A stretch of DNA of 64,000 bases from Acanthochlamys bracteata (Eukaryota > Streptophyta > Magnoliopsida > Pandanales > Velloziaceae), in the NCBI GenBank assembly GCA_019914995.1, contig CM034136.1, positions 1,937,270 through 2,001,269 of the forward strand, in the 5' to 3' direction. This document shows positions 37,176-48,156 of this stretch, piece after piece. The notes under the pieces are model-generated. The model had not been told where the DNA came from. It ran no database searches and saw only the letters and a list, made by a program, of their open reading frames with translations. Each line of letters opens with the position of its first letter. The first letter of the stretch is position 1. The position numbers and the translations under genes are program-made.

Positions 37176-39449
37176 TAATATTATTCAAATTTATTAAATT
37201 CCATCCAAAATGATCATAATTTATGTGGTCTATCCAAAAGTAATAGGCCGAATCTACACAAATATTTACGCATAGTCCTCAAAAATATATTTTTACAAAT
37301 TATAACAACGATATACGTATCTTTCTTGTAAGAAAAACAATTTCAATTTTGTAGTATTAACTATTTAGCATTTTTGAGCCTAACAATAAGTAATGTTACA
37401 ATTGCTTTAATTTATGGCCAAACACATGGGCTTAGCTTTATATATAGCTAGGCCGTGATGTTTACTGCAATTAGGGCTTCTACATTTTGGAGCTTCAGAA
37501 AACTCTCATCATGCTTTCGCCAGGCGTTTGCATTTCTTCTACAGTAGGTAGTTATTCCAATTTGTCTTTTGATTTCTATTCTTTGATTTGTTTAGCATTT
37601 TTTCGGATGCATAAGTCTTCTATTGTAATGTAGTAGGCGAAAAAGAAGAGGCAAAAGCTCTTGGGAGATTAATCATGACGTATTAAACCTCAAAACTCTT
37701 TGATTTATTTGATTTGTATTGTCTTTTTTCTTTCAACTTGGTGCTAGTTTAATATTTTGGCAGTTCTCATTTTGATTGTCCGTGTTTTTATTTGAAGTTT
37801 TTATTGGTTTGATTTGTTTCTGCAATGTTACAGTTAATTGTGCATTTATCAATCTTGCTGTGATTTCTCTTGGGCATTTTCGTTTTCTTAATTAAAAAGA
37901 TTTTATGTGGTTGTGCTTTTTTCTTTTTTTTTTCCCTCTCCTTAAGTCATCTCACCAAGTAAGTCTTGTAGTTTAAATTGGATGAAATCGCGGTTCTCAT
38001 AATTCCTGGAATCTTAGGATAGTAATTTTTTCTTATTTACTTTTTTGGTGCTTTTAGGCGGTTTTGATGCTATTACTAGGCCCCCTTATTTGATATCAGT
38101 TGATTTCAAACGAACTGAATGAACTGTTAAGATTACAGGACGAGTAGGATAGGAAGAAAATTGCATAAGAATGATAAGAATGTTGGTTAAAATTAGGCAA
38201 ATTTGGTCGCTGCACCGGCCGTCATGATCATCATAGGGTTTGGGTTAGATGTTAGGGAAAATGGAAGATATGATGTACAATTTGACATGTATTGATTGCT
38301 GACTATAGATAAAATCTAAGAGATGGGTTGGTCCATGATAAGAAAATAAATTAAGTATTAGGAGATGGTTGTTTTAACTTTTTCTAATTTTCAAGTTGAA
38401 TCTCTAGCTTTGACCCATTCTGTAGAGCGAAATTTTTTATATATGTACTATAGATTGTTGCATAGCAGCTTTTTGAATTGCGAGGAAACATATAATAGGA
38501 CTATTCAAAGCAGCATGCCCTTGGCATTCTTTGGTTGCATGTGTTTGCTTTTCTTGATAGAGAGGTTTACCTTTTGTTTTTAATTCAGTATGTTGGAACA
38601 AGTTGGCCATGCGTTGCTTCTATAGTCTGTTGGTGTTTTGTATTATTCTGCTTTCTTATCTACAAAGTTCCTTGTCATTAGGCACCTAAGTGTGGTCTTA
38701 TCATAGCCTAGGTGTTTACATGTTGTTTTATGCAATTGCTATGACTATTCCTTGCCAAGTTTTATCTTAATCATAATCCCTAGAAATCCTTGTAACCTAT
38801 GTCTAGATGTTTTACTAATCGTTTTTGTTTCTACTTGCATATATGGTTATCAAAATTCCGATTTAAATCTTAAAAGTTTTATAATTCTACTATCTTATAT
38901 CAACAAAACAATCCAACTTATCAAAAAATTGCAGTTTGAGTGAAATTGCGATTTAAATCATAAAATCGTTAAAATCACAGTTACATTGCGATTTTATATG
39001 ATTTTAGAAAATAAAGGGTTTTCTGTAAACATAAGTGAGTTTTTTTTCTATAAAATCTTAGGGGATTTTCTTAAAGCCACAATTTTGAGGAGTTTTCTAT
39101 AAAATATGGAGGGATTTTCTATAAGTTAAGAGGTTTTTTGTAAAAATTTTAAATGTATTGAATATTTTTAAAGTATTAAAAAAAATCTTAATGAAAATTT
39201 TTTTATGGTATTAAAAAAATTTTACATATACATTTTATCGGTATTTTTATCTTACGATCTTATTTTAAAATTTCAATTTTACGATTCTACTCAAGTGGAA
39301 TGATTATATCTAAAATCCTAATTTGACAACCTTACTTGTATGTAAATAACGTTTACAGGTCAATGAAAGTAGCTTGCATATGGTAGTTATTTAAGCTAGT
39401 GCTATCCTTTCTCTCCTATGATAAGTTACTATTGTGATCCACCATTTGG
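37176..39449 (+). repeat. Right arm of the inverted repeat
   Basis: Reverse-complement copy of 1-2215. It contains an ~80-bp stretch (near 37290-37370) missing from the left arm. Homology is visible up to 39449, where the left copy meets the window edge, so the true outer border is unknown. Frames seen in one arm are not kept in the other. Confidence 0.9.
37435..37447 (+). promoter_or_regulatory. TATA-like box, right arm, directed outward
   Basis: tttatatatagc followed by ctgcaattagggcttct mirrors the box in the left arm. Transcription would run rightward, away from the array. No coding product is identified. Confidence 0.35.
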
Positions 39450-39782
39450 TTGCATCCTTAACTAAGCAAAACGATAGTTTGATTAACGTTGTTCACACAT
39501 GGATAATTTAATACACCCATCTATTATGGCTAGTGGACACCTGGTGGTTATTAAAAGACGTGATTCGTGCAACTATAGTATCATTGGGCCCTTGTTGCAA
39601 GCTCTGATGAATGTTGATTTTCGGTAACTGCTTCTAAGGAGAACCACAAATTCTGAAAATTTATAACATGTTAATGTAAGACTAATTGCAACTCTGAGCT
39701 ACGCTTTCCTTCATCTGCAAATTTTCTTGAACCAACTTTCTAACCTTGTGGGTTAGCCTCAAAGTTGCTCCTAGCAATTTAA
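39450..39782. other. Unassigned sequence
   Basis: Unique sequence with no reading frame, repeat or RNA structure that I can support. Confidence 0.5.
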
Positions 39783-39903
39783 GGGCCGTTCGGCTAAGCA
39801 GAAACTTTTAACTTTTTTGAAAAAAAAGCTATATGTTTTGATAAAATTAAAAATTTTTTTTTTGTGAAAAAAGCTAAACAAAGTGTATGGCAAAAAAGAG
39901 TTC
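39783..39903. mobile_element. MITE related to 16287-16451
   Basis: It starts GGGCCGTTCGGCTAAGCAG and ends, read inward, GAACTCTTTTTTGCCATACAC. These are close to the ends of the 16.3-kb element. The target duplication was not resolved. Confidence 0.45.
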
Positions 39904-40953
39904 AAAAATAGAAGGAGAGTATAAAATGGATGTACCGTCCTTAATCATATAATGAATGATATCTATATAAAATTCTTTTTTATATATTTTTTTAATTTTT
40001 GGCTTAAACATTTTTTGTTGCATGAATAATCAATTTATAAATATTATTTTTATAATTAATATTATAAATAAATAATTAGTTTATAAGTATATTTTAAACT
40101 TAATTTTAAAGATATATTATTATTTATGTATAATGGAGAAATATGCAACAAAAAATAAAGAGATTCTATTTTACGGCAAAGCTTGAAAATCCTCAACAAT
40201 GCAAACAAGAGGAACTGTTCTTAAAAAAAACTTAGATGAGCAAAAGAACTTCGAATTATCAGTTAGACATTAAGTACAAAGCTATGTTGAAGATAGGTAC
40301 ATATGCACAACATCTATTTCATTGAAAGAGAATACTATCACACCATGTGTTTCATTTATGAGTCCCATTAGGTGCTTCTTGCTTCTGAATGTTGAGAATC
40401 AAAATCTGAATAATTAGATAACAAGCACAACTACAGCATGCTACAATTTTCAATAGAATTGACCACAACTAAGAGTGGTACTCCTTTGTTGGGCCACCAT
40501 AATCTTGAGCTGCCAACTTTTAGGGAAAGAACTTTCTATAAAACAACAATTTGATGTTACAGGCTAAGCGTGCGATGGCGCATCTTTGTCTGGAACATTG
40601 AAGATCAAAGATTAATGTTATCAAATCTCATTGATTTTATACCTAGTAATTGACATTGATTATCTCCTCGTATCATTGCAGTTTTGTCATCTTAAATATA
40701 GCATCTTGTAGATGGTATAGCATATGCGTAAAAGCAGAATTAAACATTGCATGGAAGTAACTCAATATCTACCTAACTAAATTACAATTATCTAAGGGTA
40801 TGGCTAAATTAAATTAAACGGAGTGTGTATTGAATAGTTTACAAGTGCCACGGTGATTTCTCCATCAATGATGATGTCATTTATGCTGTACTATGTTAAG
40901 GAACAAAGTTTATGACTATGTCGTTGTTAAGGCCCAAAGCAAAATGGAACTCC
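39904..40953. other. Unassigned, mostly A/T-rich
   Basis: No supported gene. If the small terminal exon at 40954-41061 is real, part of this would be its 3' UTR on the minus strand. Confidence 0.4.
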
Positions 40954-41061
40954 TCACCATGAACCACCAGGTGGAGCAGGTCCAAATCCAGGACCTCGCT
41001 CTGCCCCTGGACTAGTTGGTCCTTGATGATGGGCTCCAGGATACATGGCTACCTTCTTCAT
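40954..41061 (-). CDS. Possible last exon of an unidentified gene (Gly/Pro-rich C-terminus)
   Basis: On the minus strand, after a splice-like tatatag, a 35-codon frame ends GPGFGPAPPGGSW and a TGA stop. The Gly/Pro-rich end looks like a real protein tail, and the codons are richer in G/C than the surroundings. Nothing upstream could be joined to it with confidence. An overlapping frame (41012-41200) in another phase is less convincing. It may be the end of a gene whose other exons lie in 41.2-43.5 kb, or a stray gene fragment. Confidence 0.2.
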   Translation of the reverse strand: MKKVAMYPGAHHQGPTSPGAERGPGFGPAPPGGSW

Positions 41062-41200
41062 CTATATACAAGCCAACAAGAATATGAAGGTACTGGAGCA
41101 GGCACAGATCACACTTCAATGAGGATGCCATCTTAAACCTGTATTTATGCATGAGGTAGGAAAGATCTTCACCATCTACTACCTCTGGTTGGTCCAACAT

Positions 41201-43539
41201 CCTAACATCCCTACCAGCAAGTCAAGCTAGATCACCACAACTTCGACAGGTTGTAGCTACTTCCAATTGCACAGCGTATTGCATCAAAAGCATTACACGT
41301 AGAATTGTAACTTGACTTGTGCTTTTGATATGTAACAACATATAGTATGATAGATACTTTAAAATAATGCAATACCATCAATCGCCAGTCAAACAATAGA
41401 AAAACACCATCATTTTGGCTATTCAATCGAATAAAACCAAGAGAAATTACTTACTAGTAACACTTAAATGTCGAACAACAAAACTGTTATGTGCTGAAAA
41501 TCTGATATACTTGCACAAGTGTCTAACTACTGAGGCTAGCCAAAATGCTATTTGCGAATACATTCTTTTTGATGGTTCTGATGATTTAGTTTATTATCCA
41601 ATTCACTAAAGATCTTAAATGTATAAATTGTTGGATATAATAGGAAGATCAAGAAACAAAATCGAGCAGCTTCAACAAGCATGAACTTTCGTACCTAACC
41701 GCAAAAGCATTTATGCAAAGAAAGGTAATATTTCTATAATCAAGATCACAAACTTAGTAATCATGTTACACCATAAGCATGTTCCTACTACTTCATGAAA
41801 ATTGTCAAACGCCTACCTTCTTCAAACTATTTTCTGCTAAAAGTTTATATATGAAAAGTAAAATGAAGATACCATTTCTTACCAACAGGGAGTTCGCATA
41901 TCAAAAAGGATAATAATTATCAAAATCAGTTTAAGTAGAGTTGCACAGTTTTCTATGCTATTAAGATGCATCACTACTAATCAATAGTTTCTCCAAACAA
42001 TCATAAACAAGGCAGTTTCTTAAGTTGCCTTTAATTATCATATTCTGCTTACAAATGTAGGAAAACAGAGGTAAGAGATTGTAATGATAAGTCTTTATCA
42101 GCATGAACATGTTTGCGCATTACGATATAGCAAATCATGAAACAAAACAGGGTAATGATATTTGCTAGCAATTTCATATTTATGCAACTACATGTCAAAA
42201 GCTAATATTCGCAGAAATCTACAATTGGCAGTATGTGAAATTCATCGTAGACAACAACAACCTAGGAACAAAAGAACCCAGAGCGGTTTTTGGGTCATTT
42301 TTCCAATCATCAATATAAAGAACAAAACAGGAATTTATCCAGTAAAAGAAAACTGGAATTTATCCAGTAAAGTGGACCTTTAAAGTCTTTAGAGACAACA
42401 TTTTAACAACCTCAAGAAGAATTGAACGTACACCATCTAAGTTACATGCGTATTGGTGAACAAACAAAAACATAAGTATGGTTCAAACCAAACACTGGGT
42501 ACCATTAAATCAAGAAATAAGATCATGCTACATTAAAAGCCACTTACCTTAATATGATTTTTCAAAATATATTCACACCACTCAACACAAACATGCAGTC
42601 ATAAGCTCTTCTACTAATAATCCTAACTTTATTCAAGTATTGCAAACCGAAACTTAGTTATGGCTCTGATTTCAAGAATAGAATGTTTTAGTAGCTTACT
42701 AAAGGGAGGTGAAGTTACATGTTCACTTCGAATATTAATAGGGGTCTTACCATACTAAAAGAACTCAGTTGGTCGTACAAAAATGTGACCTAAAAGAAAA
42801 GAGACCACATTAAAGATTTACCTAAACACTAAATATTGTATAAAAAAAAATTCAGCTGGACTAAGAAGCTGAAAAACTTAGAATAAGTTTGCATCAAACA
42901 AAGGCTTATTCTAGTTTTATCACCCTAAACTTCTGCTTGCAATGCTGAAATTGCGAAGTGTAAAAGAAAACATTTTTCAATTTAAACCCCTATATTAGCT
43001 CCATATTAGCTTGCTCATAGGGAAAACCTTCAGAAAAACAAAATAAACTAGCATCACAGCACCACATGAAACAAGGCCCAGAAAAATAGGAAACATTAGA
43101 TGTTATGCCAATGCAATCAACTTGTGTGTGCAAGAATATTTGAACTATATTCCTCTTGTAAACTTGAGATACAACAGCAACATAGAAAACAAAATCAAGA
43201 AGGCCTGTGGAACTAGGAGAAGTAGCTCAAATGATCTCAACTAGTTAGAAATGCTAATAAAACAACCTCGAGAAAAACGTCAATCTAGACCAAGTCAGTA
43301 AACATCCCAGTAGCAACCAACTACCTTGGATGTGTAACATTCTTCTTCTTCCTCCACGGCAACAATTGAAGATCTAACAGATTATTCTTCATTGTTACAT
43401 CAGATACCAGCTTCACAACACCATGCTAAACCGATCTGCTCAAGATGCATCAAACAAATATCAACCTTTTAAGTTTTGCAAAACCTTCTATCCTCGAAGA
43501 ACTCATGCATGTTCGGAATTTACAAACAACTAGACTTTT
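41201..43539. other. Unassigned, intron- or UTR-like
   Basis: Fairly unique A/T-rich sequence with only short, unrelated frames on both strands. It may contain the 3' UTR of the methyltransferase gene (right end) and introns of the possible gene ending at 40954. No exon is supported. Confidence 0.4.
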
Positions 43540-44575
43540 CTAAGCCTTCAGCCGCAAAAACTCAAACCATATCTCATAGCGATTGAACAGGAAGCTATCA
43601 TGTTTGTGCTTCCCAACGTACTCTAGCCCAATCTCCTTCAACCTCCTAGTACACTCCTCCCCTCCAAGCCTCGAACAGAACTTCACATTATGCGAGATAA
43701 AAATCCTCCCTGTCTCAGGCCGCAACTTCTTTGCAAGCCTTCCAATCCCCTTCCACACCAACTGGTCAGGCACATGCAAGAACACAGCACTAGCATAAAT
43801 CAAATCAAACACCTTATCTTTACCAAACCTATCTGTTTTCCCTGTGGAGAATCATTGGTCTTTTATACAACAGCCCTTGTGAGGGCAGCTCATACCCAAG
43901 CCCAGCAATCAACGAACGCTCATCTCTCTCAAGACAATGATACCTAGCAGAATCCAAGTACCTAATAAAATGAATACCGACACGAAGCGTGCCACACCCA
44001 ACTTCAAGAACCGTAGAGGAAGGCGAGAGCTTTATAGCAGAAGCAAGAAATTCAAAAATATCCCTTCCTCCAGCCCAAGGTTCGCCGTAATTACTATGGT
44101 GTTCTTCAACGAGTAGTTCAGGCGGGCAAGGAAGAAACGTGTGAGACGAATCGGGATGATCAGAAGAGTTCCTGTAGTGGGAGATTCCCTTAAACGAAAC
44201 CAAGTCTTCGAGTTGTTGCTGGCGAGTTCGTGGATTAATTCCCTTGCGAAGAGAATGCCATCGAGAAGAAGATGATGAAGAAGGGATTGAGAGAGAGTTG
44301 ATGGAGACTAGAGCTTGAAGCCATGCAAGGTCTGAAGGTGTTGGAGAGATCGGTGAAAGAGTAGAGAATGAAGAAGTTGAAGGAGGGCAAGAGGAGGTTG
44401 ACGAGAAGGAGATGGAGAAGAGAAAGAGAATAGCGGCAGCGATGGAGGCGGTGAGGAGAAGAACGGTGACGGATTTGCTCGCCGGAGGCGGCCACATTCC
44501 GTCGGCGGTGGTGGTGAGATAAACAGAGAGACCCCGAGATCTGGTTAGTCTGTTGATTCTTTCCTTGTTATTCAT
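43540..44575 (-). CDS. SAM-dependent methyltransferase-like membrane protein, one-base frame break
   Basis: The first frame starts at the ATG at 44573-44575 and runs 248 codons. It holds a short basic N-terminus, one membrane helix (about residues 35-58), a Ser/Pro-rich stem (59-105) and the methyltransferase motif I VLEVGCGTLRVG (189-200). An acidic HCLERDE follows (213-219), at the position where such enzymes bind the cofactor ribose. It stops at 43829-43831. The rest (VFDLIYASAVFLH ... KFCSRLGGEEC ... YEIWFEF) lies one base out of phase and ends in TAG at 43540-43542. The two frames are both open only over 43829-43851, so the shift lies there. Together they make about 345 residues, which suggests a complete single-exon gene with either a real recent frameshift or a base error. 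The expected topology is type II (Golgi/ER). The substrate is unknown. Confidence 0.8.
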
Positions 44576-45077
44576 TCACTTAGTAAAATGGGGCCCCAAT
44601 ATTCATCCGGCCCGTTATAAGGATAATATGGTAAATGATTGTTTATCAATCCAATTCCTTTTTTTATATTCAAATTCTGGGGAATTATTATAATCATTAT
44701 GAGAATTATAATTGATAGAGATAAAACTCTGGATATAAAATATTTTGATTTGAAAATTCTTCATATTCATTTTGGAAAGAAATCTTAGATTCATTTAAAA
44801 TTGATTGAGATTCGTATTTCGAAAAAAAAAAAATATGGAATGATGTAGAGATGTTTTAATGACCCCCTGATATTATAATCAAATAGATTTCGTTTCACCG
44901 ACAAAAACATCAACCAGAGAAATATGAGATCTTGTTCTTCTTCATCGTTGATCGACCGTTGATCGCCGGATGAAATAATCTTGATATTTGATCGTGGGGT
45001 TTAGCTTCAAGTTCTGGAAGTTTGAGGGCAATTAAAAGAGACGAAGGTTCTCGTAGAAACCTTCTTTTATTCCGATC
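44576..45077. other. Intergenic region between divergent gene starts
   Basis: A/T-rich 5' flank shared by the methyltransferase gene (minus) and the FRS pseudogene (plus). No specific element can be supported. Confidence 0.4.
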
Positions 45078-45654
45078 TTGATTATTGATCGAATGAATAT
45101 TTCAATATCAGCAATGGCGAAAGTCGAAACGGAACAGGGAGAAACTAGCCATTGTTTTTCAAGATCATCGATGAGATTGAAGAAAGATCACAGAAGTGCC
45201 CCAATGAAGAATAAGAGAAACAACAACAACAGAGTTTTATTTCTTGCTCAGAGAAAACTCTCCTGGCAAGTGAAAGGACTTCAAATAGTAATAGCTACAG
45301 TAGCAGGTAATGTAGGTATGACTGAAGCCAACCTTGAACTTGTTATCCACAATGGCCAGTGGTCGTGATAAGCTTTCTTTTACTCATATGGACTTCAAAA
45401 GTTATCTGTACAAGATTCATGATTCTGGCAGAAGATTGGAGATGCCGGAGCTGTTATGCACTATCTTCGAAGAGTCATGAATGACAGAAAGTTTTATTCA
45501 GCAATACAGGTAGATATAGAGGATTCATAAATATTTTTTGGAGTGACTGGAGATCCAAATAGATTAGAAGTACTTCGCAATGTCATTTGCTTTCATACTA
45601 GATATAAGACAGCAAATGGTTATGGAAGACAGTTTGTGCCGTTCGTTGAAGTTT

Positions 45655-45904
45655 TTGGCATACCATTTAAAAAGCTGCTTTTAAATTTATCTCAATTTCA
45701 TATTTTTCAATACAAATTTTATAAGTATTTAGAAGATTTATTTAAAAATTTAGAAAGTGTAGAAAAATTCTACGTAATGAAATCTTTTATTACATATTTT
45801 TATTATTTTTTTAGAAGTAAAAAAATAGAGCTCGTTTTTCAAAAAAGACAAGAATATCTTCCGCTCTAAAAAAACTCCATTTCATAAGCAATCTTAAACG
45901 CCCC
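45655..45904 (-). mobile_element. MITE (family M1) inside the FRS pseudogene
   Basis: The right end read inward is GGGGCGTTTAAGATTGC; the left end is eroded (ttggcatacc...aaaagctgc). The interior ttctacgtaatgaaatcttttatta and aaaaaagacaagaatat are shared with 52931-53188, 57170-57387 and 59980-60223. The flanks gttgaag/tta...atcatcatgag give one in-frame FRS sequence (VEV then NHHE) when a single TTA is kept, which fixes the borders and the 3-bp duplication. Confidence 0.75.
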
Positions 45905-46273
45905 TTAATCATCATGAGCAAACTTTTGTTTTTGGTGCCGCCCTTCTATGATGAATCAATTGAGTCATTCAAATTCCTCTTCGTATAGCCCAACACCGTA
46001 CATCATCCCTGTATTTGGCATACCCATCCAAATGCAGCTAAGGACTTAAACCATGTGTTTATGGTATCTTTCGTAAAATGGATTCCAATCACTGTGTTTA
46101 TGATTGGGAATAGGAGAGGAATTTGAATTGGCTTGGCACTCAGTTGTTATGTAAATTGATGAAGATAAGAGAAAACGGTTTGAATCTGGATCAAGATCTT
46201 ATATTCTTAATTTTCAAACAATATGATAGGCTTGTTGACGATTGACGAGAGATGCAATAAATTAGAGGTGGAA

Positions 46274-46508
46274 TGTTACGATATGTGATTATATGTAGTA
46301 GTAGCTATTATGTCATAAGTGACTCGATCATTTAGGAGTTATGTGTTTAGAAGATCATATAGTTAGGAGTCCTTAGTTTAGTTAAGTACTTGTGGTCAGG
46401 TTGATTAAGAAAGTGTTAGGTGTCACAATTAGGTTGAAGTCCTAACTAAAGATGAGTTGTATTAAGTTGAGAACTCTACTTATTAAGGTATGAGTTCTAA
46501 ACTATTCG
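46274..46508 (+). repeat. 5' LTR (truncated)
   Basis: It matches 47795 onward: tgttacgatat, then aagtgactcgatca, catatagttaggagtcctta and gtacttgtggtcag. Homology ends around gagttctaaacta. Differences from the 3' LTR are numerous, so the element is old or the LTRs come from different copies. Confidence 0.75.
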
Positions 46509-46524
46509 TGTGGGTGAATTACCT

Positions 46525-46710
46525 CTAAGGAGACAATCCTTCAGAGCTTAGACCTCTTCTATGTCTTGTTACACTCAATCTGACAGGTGATCTGCTGATC
46601 GGAGGCATCTTACGTTCACTATGGTACCTTACTTGTTTGATGTTCTTCGACTCCTCAACTAACTTCTTTTCTGGGGAGCTACTTAGCTTGGGAATACTAA
46701 CCTCATTCAC
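46525..46710 (-). pseudogene. Captured fragment of an RS-motif protein gene
   Basis: On the minus strand a 61-codon open frame holds SSPEKK, SERKMPPISRSPVRLS and RRGLSSEGLSP. Spaced SRSP motifs like these occur in splicing-related proteins and in RS-type cyclophilins of the CYP63/CYP95 kind. It lies inside the LTR element, opposite in orientation to the transportin piece. The parent gene is an inference. Confidence 0.4.
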
Positions 46711-47070
46711 AGACGCCTCATCTGTTGGTAATTTAAAGCGAAGTTGGCTGCCAATTCAAAAGCTTTACTATGGTACATTGGATTCTTCTGCAGTTTTGCC
46801 TCCTTCAAGAATTAGACGCTAGCTTCACAGAGGATGATATTCATATGGGTGAGATGACGCAAGTACACTTGTTACTCGTTTTTAATTGATCCTGAAGATC
46901 AAATTTCTGTTGCATCACAGGTTATTAAGCAATTCCCAAACATTGGACCGCTGCATAGAAATAGTGTTCTAAGCCGTGCAATCTACAAAGCATTTGCATC
47001 TTGTAGTTCTGGTCCTGAGAATGCCGAAGGGTTCAGCATTGATATAGTCAGTACAGTAATAAAGCGACTC
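46700..47070 (+). pseudogene. Captured fragment of an unidentified host gene
   Basis: Open stretches include RSWLPIQKLYYGTLDSSAV (frame of 46637-46822), then DPEDQISVASQVIKQFPNIG and HRNSVLSRAIYKAFASCSSG. These look like ordinary conserved protein sequence rather than random DNA, but I cannot name the family. They are joined directly to transportin sequence near 47085, so this is either a second captured gene or a diverged part of the same one. Confidence 0.35.
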
Positions 47071-47084
47071 ACTTATCTAGTAGC

Positions 47085-47690
47085 GGCTGTCCAGTATGAC
47101 AAGGAATTCATTATTTGCTTCCTGGATTTATTATATAGGCTAATTAGAAGGACTTGACAGTGGAGAAGAAAGCCTAGTTGCACAGAGCAACTTCAGGAAC
47201 TTGCTTTTGCAATATTGCATTGTTGAAGCAGCTGACATTTGTCCAAGAGCCTTTGTTCTTGTAGGAGATTTGATTCTAACTGTTGAAGAGCAACATTACA
47301 AACACGAGCTAAAGGAATTTGTATTTGGAGCAAATGATGCTTGTTGGGCAATTGGAGAGTTGGCTATCAAGTGCCAAACTCTAGTGAGGCTTGCCGGGTT
47401 CTGCCTAGGGGTTGCAGCACAACATATGGAACACTTCATGTCGCCGTATTCTTCTTTTTTACACATGATAAGCTATGACGCATTCTGTGGACTGTATGCA
47501 ATAGTCAGAATGAAGCCAACTAGTTCTGTGAGTTTCACTGGCAATGTGAGTAGTCTATTGCAAGTTGGCATGATATTGAGTGTGAGGAGCTACCATTGAA
47601 GTCTGCCATGTTTTGAGTGGTTATAAAGAGATGCTCGGAGATGTGGATAAATATTATCCTGAAGGCATGGTAACTCCTTCTTCCAAATTG
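47085..47690 (+). pseudogene. Processed transportin (importin-beta family) fragment
   Basis: It matches the C-terminal HEAT repeats of plant transportin, the nuclear import receptor: VQYDKEFIICFLDLL, then SGEESLVAQS-like sequence in a shifted frame, EAADICPRAF, LVGDL, ANDACWAIGELAIKC, HMEHFM, DAFCGLYAIV and, after a frameshift, EVCHVLSGYKEMLGD. No introns interrupt it, there are at least two frameshifts, and a block between CWAIGELAIK and HMEHFM is missing. Lack of introns points to capture from mRNA by reverse transcription. It cannot make a working receptor. Confidence 0.75.
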
Positions 47691-47778
47691 CCCCTACTGC
47701 TAATAAAGATGGTTGGTATTTTAGTCAACACCACAGTTTTGAAGCACCAGCTTTCGTCAACTTTAGGGACAAGGTTGA

Positions 47779-47794
47779 TTTTAGGGGGGTGGAA
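47779..47794 (+). other. Polypurine tract of the LTR element
   Basis: ttttaggggggtggaa lies directly before the 3' LTR start TGTTAC, the expected position for plus-strand priming. Confidence 0.6.
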
Positions 47795-48156
47795 TGTTAC
47801 GATATCAGATTATATGGAGTAGTAGCTAAATTATGTAGTAAGTGACTCGATCACTTAGGAGTCATGTGTCTAAAAAATCATATAGTTAGGAGTCCTTAGT
47901 TTAGTCGAGTACTTGTGGTCAGATTAATTAGGAAAGTTTTAGGTGTCCCAATTAAATTGAAGTCCCATGAATTGTATTATATTTATACTCTACTTATAAA
48001 ATATAAGTTCTAAGCTATAAATAAAAGTGCTTGAAATTCAATAAATATGAAGAGTTATTTTTTTTCTTCAAAATCTTCAACTATCTTCGTCTCTTTCGCT
48101 TTATTCGTATCTTGTTCGTCTTCTATTCTCGTCTTGTTTTCGATTAATTTGTAACA
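47795..48156 (+). repeat. 3' LTR, 362 bp
   Basis: It begins TGTTAC and ends GTAACA, a 6-bp inverted terminus with the usual TG...CA. The target copy TGGAA follows at once. The tail is T/C-rich (cttcgtctctttcgc...cgtcttctattctcg). Confidence 0.8.

Larger units (their letters stand above)
46274..48156 (+). mobile_element. Non-autonomous LTR element carrying host gene fragments
   Basis: It is flanked by the 5-bp duplication TGGAA (46269-46273 and 48157-48161). The 3' LTR (47795-48156) starts TGTTAC and ends GTAACA, and is preceded by a polypurine tract (aggggggtgga). The 5' LTR (from 46274) matches it for ~235 bp and then loses homology, so its end and the primer-binding site have been replaced. 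The interior has no gag or pol. It holds pieces of host genes in both orientations (see separate entries), which suggests a LARD-like element mobilised by an autonomous relative. It is inserted in the FRS pseudogene. Confidence 0.8.

Noticed and set aside
43829-43851. An intron explaining the methyltransferase frame change
   Set aside because: The two frames overlap by only 23 bases with no room for an intron, and conserved sequence continues on both sides.
45543-45869. 108-codon plus-strand frame
   Set aside because: It starts in FRS pseudogene sequence and ends inside a MITE, so the C-terminal half is not a protein.
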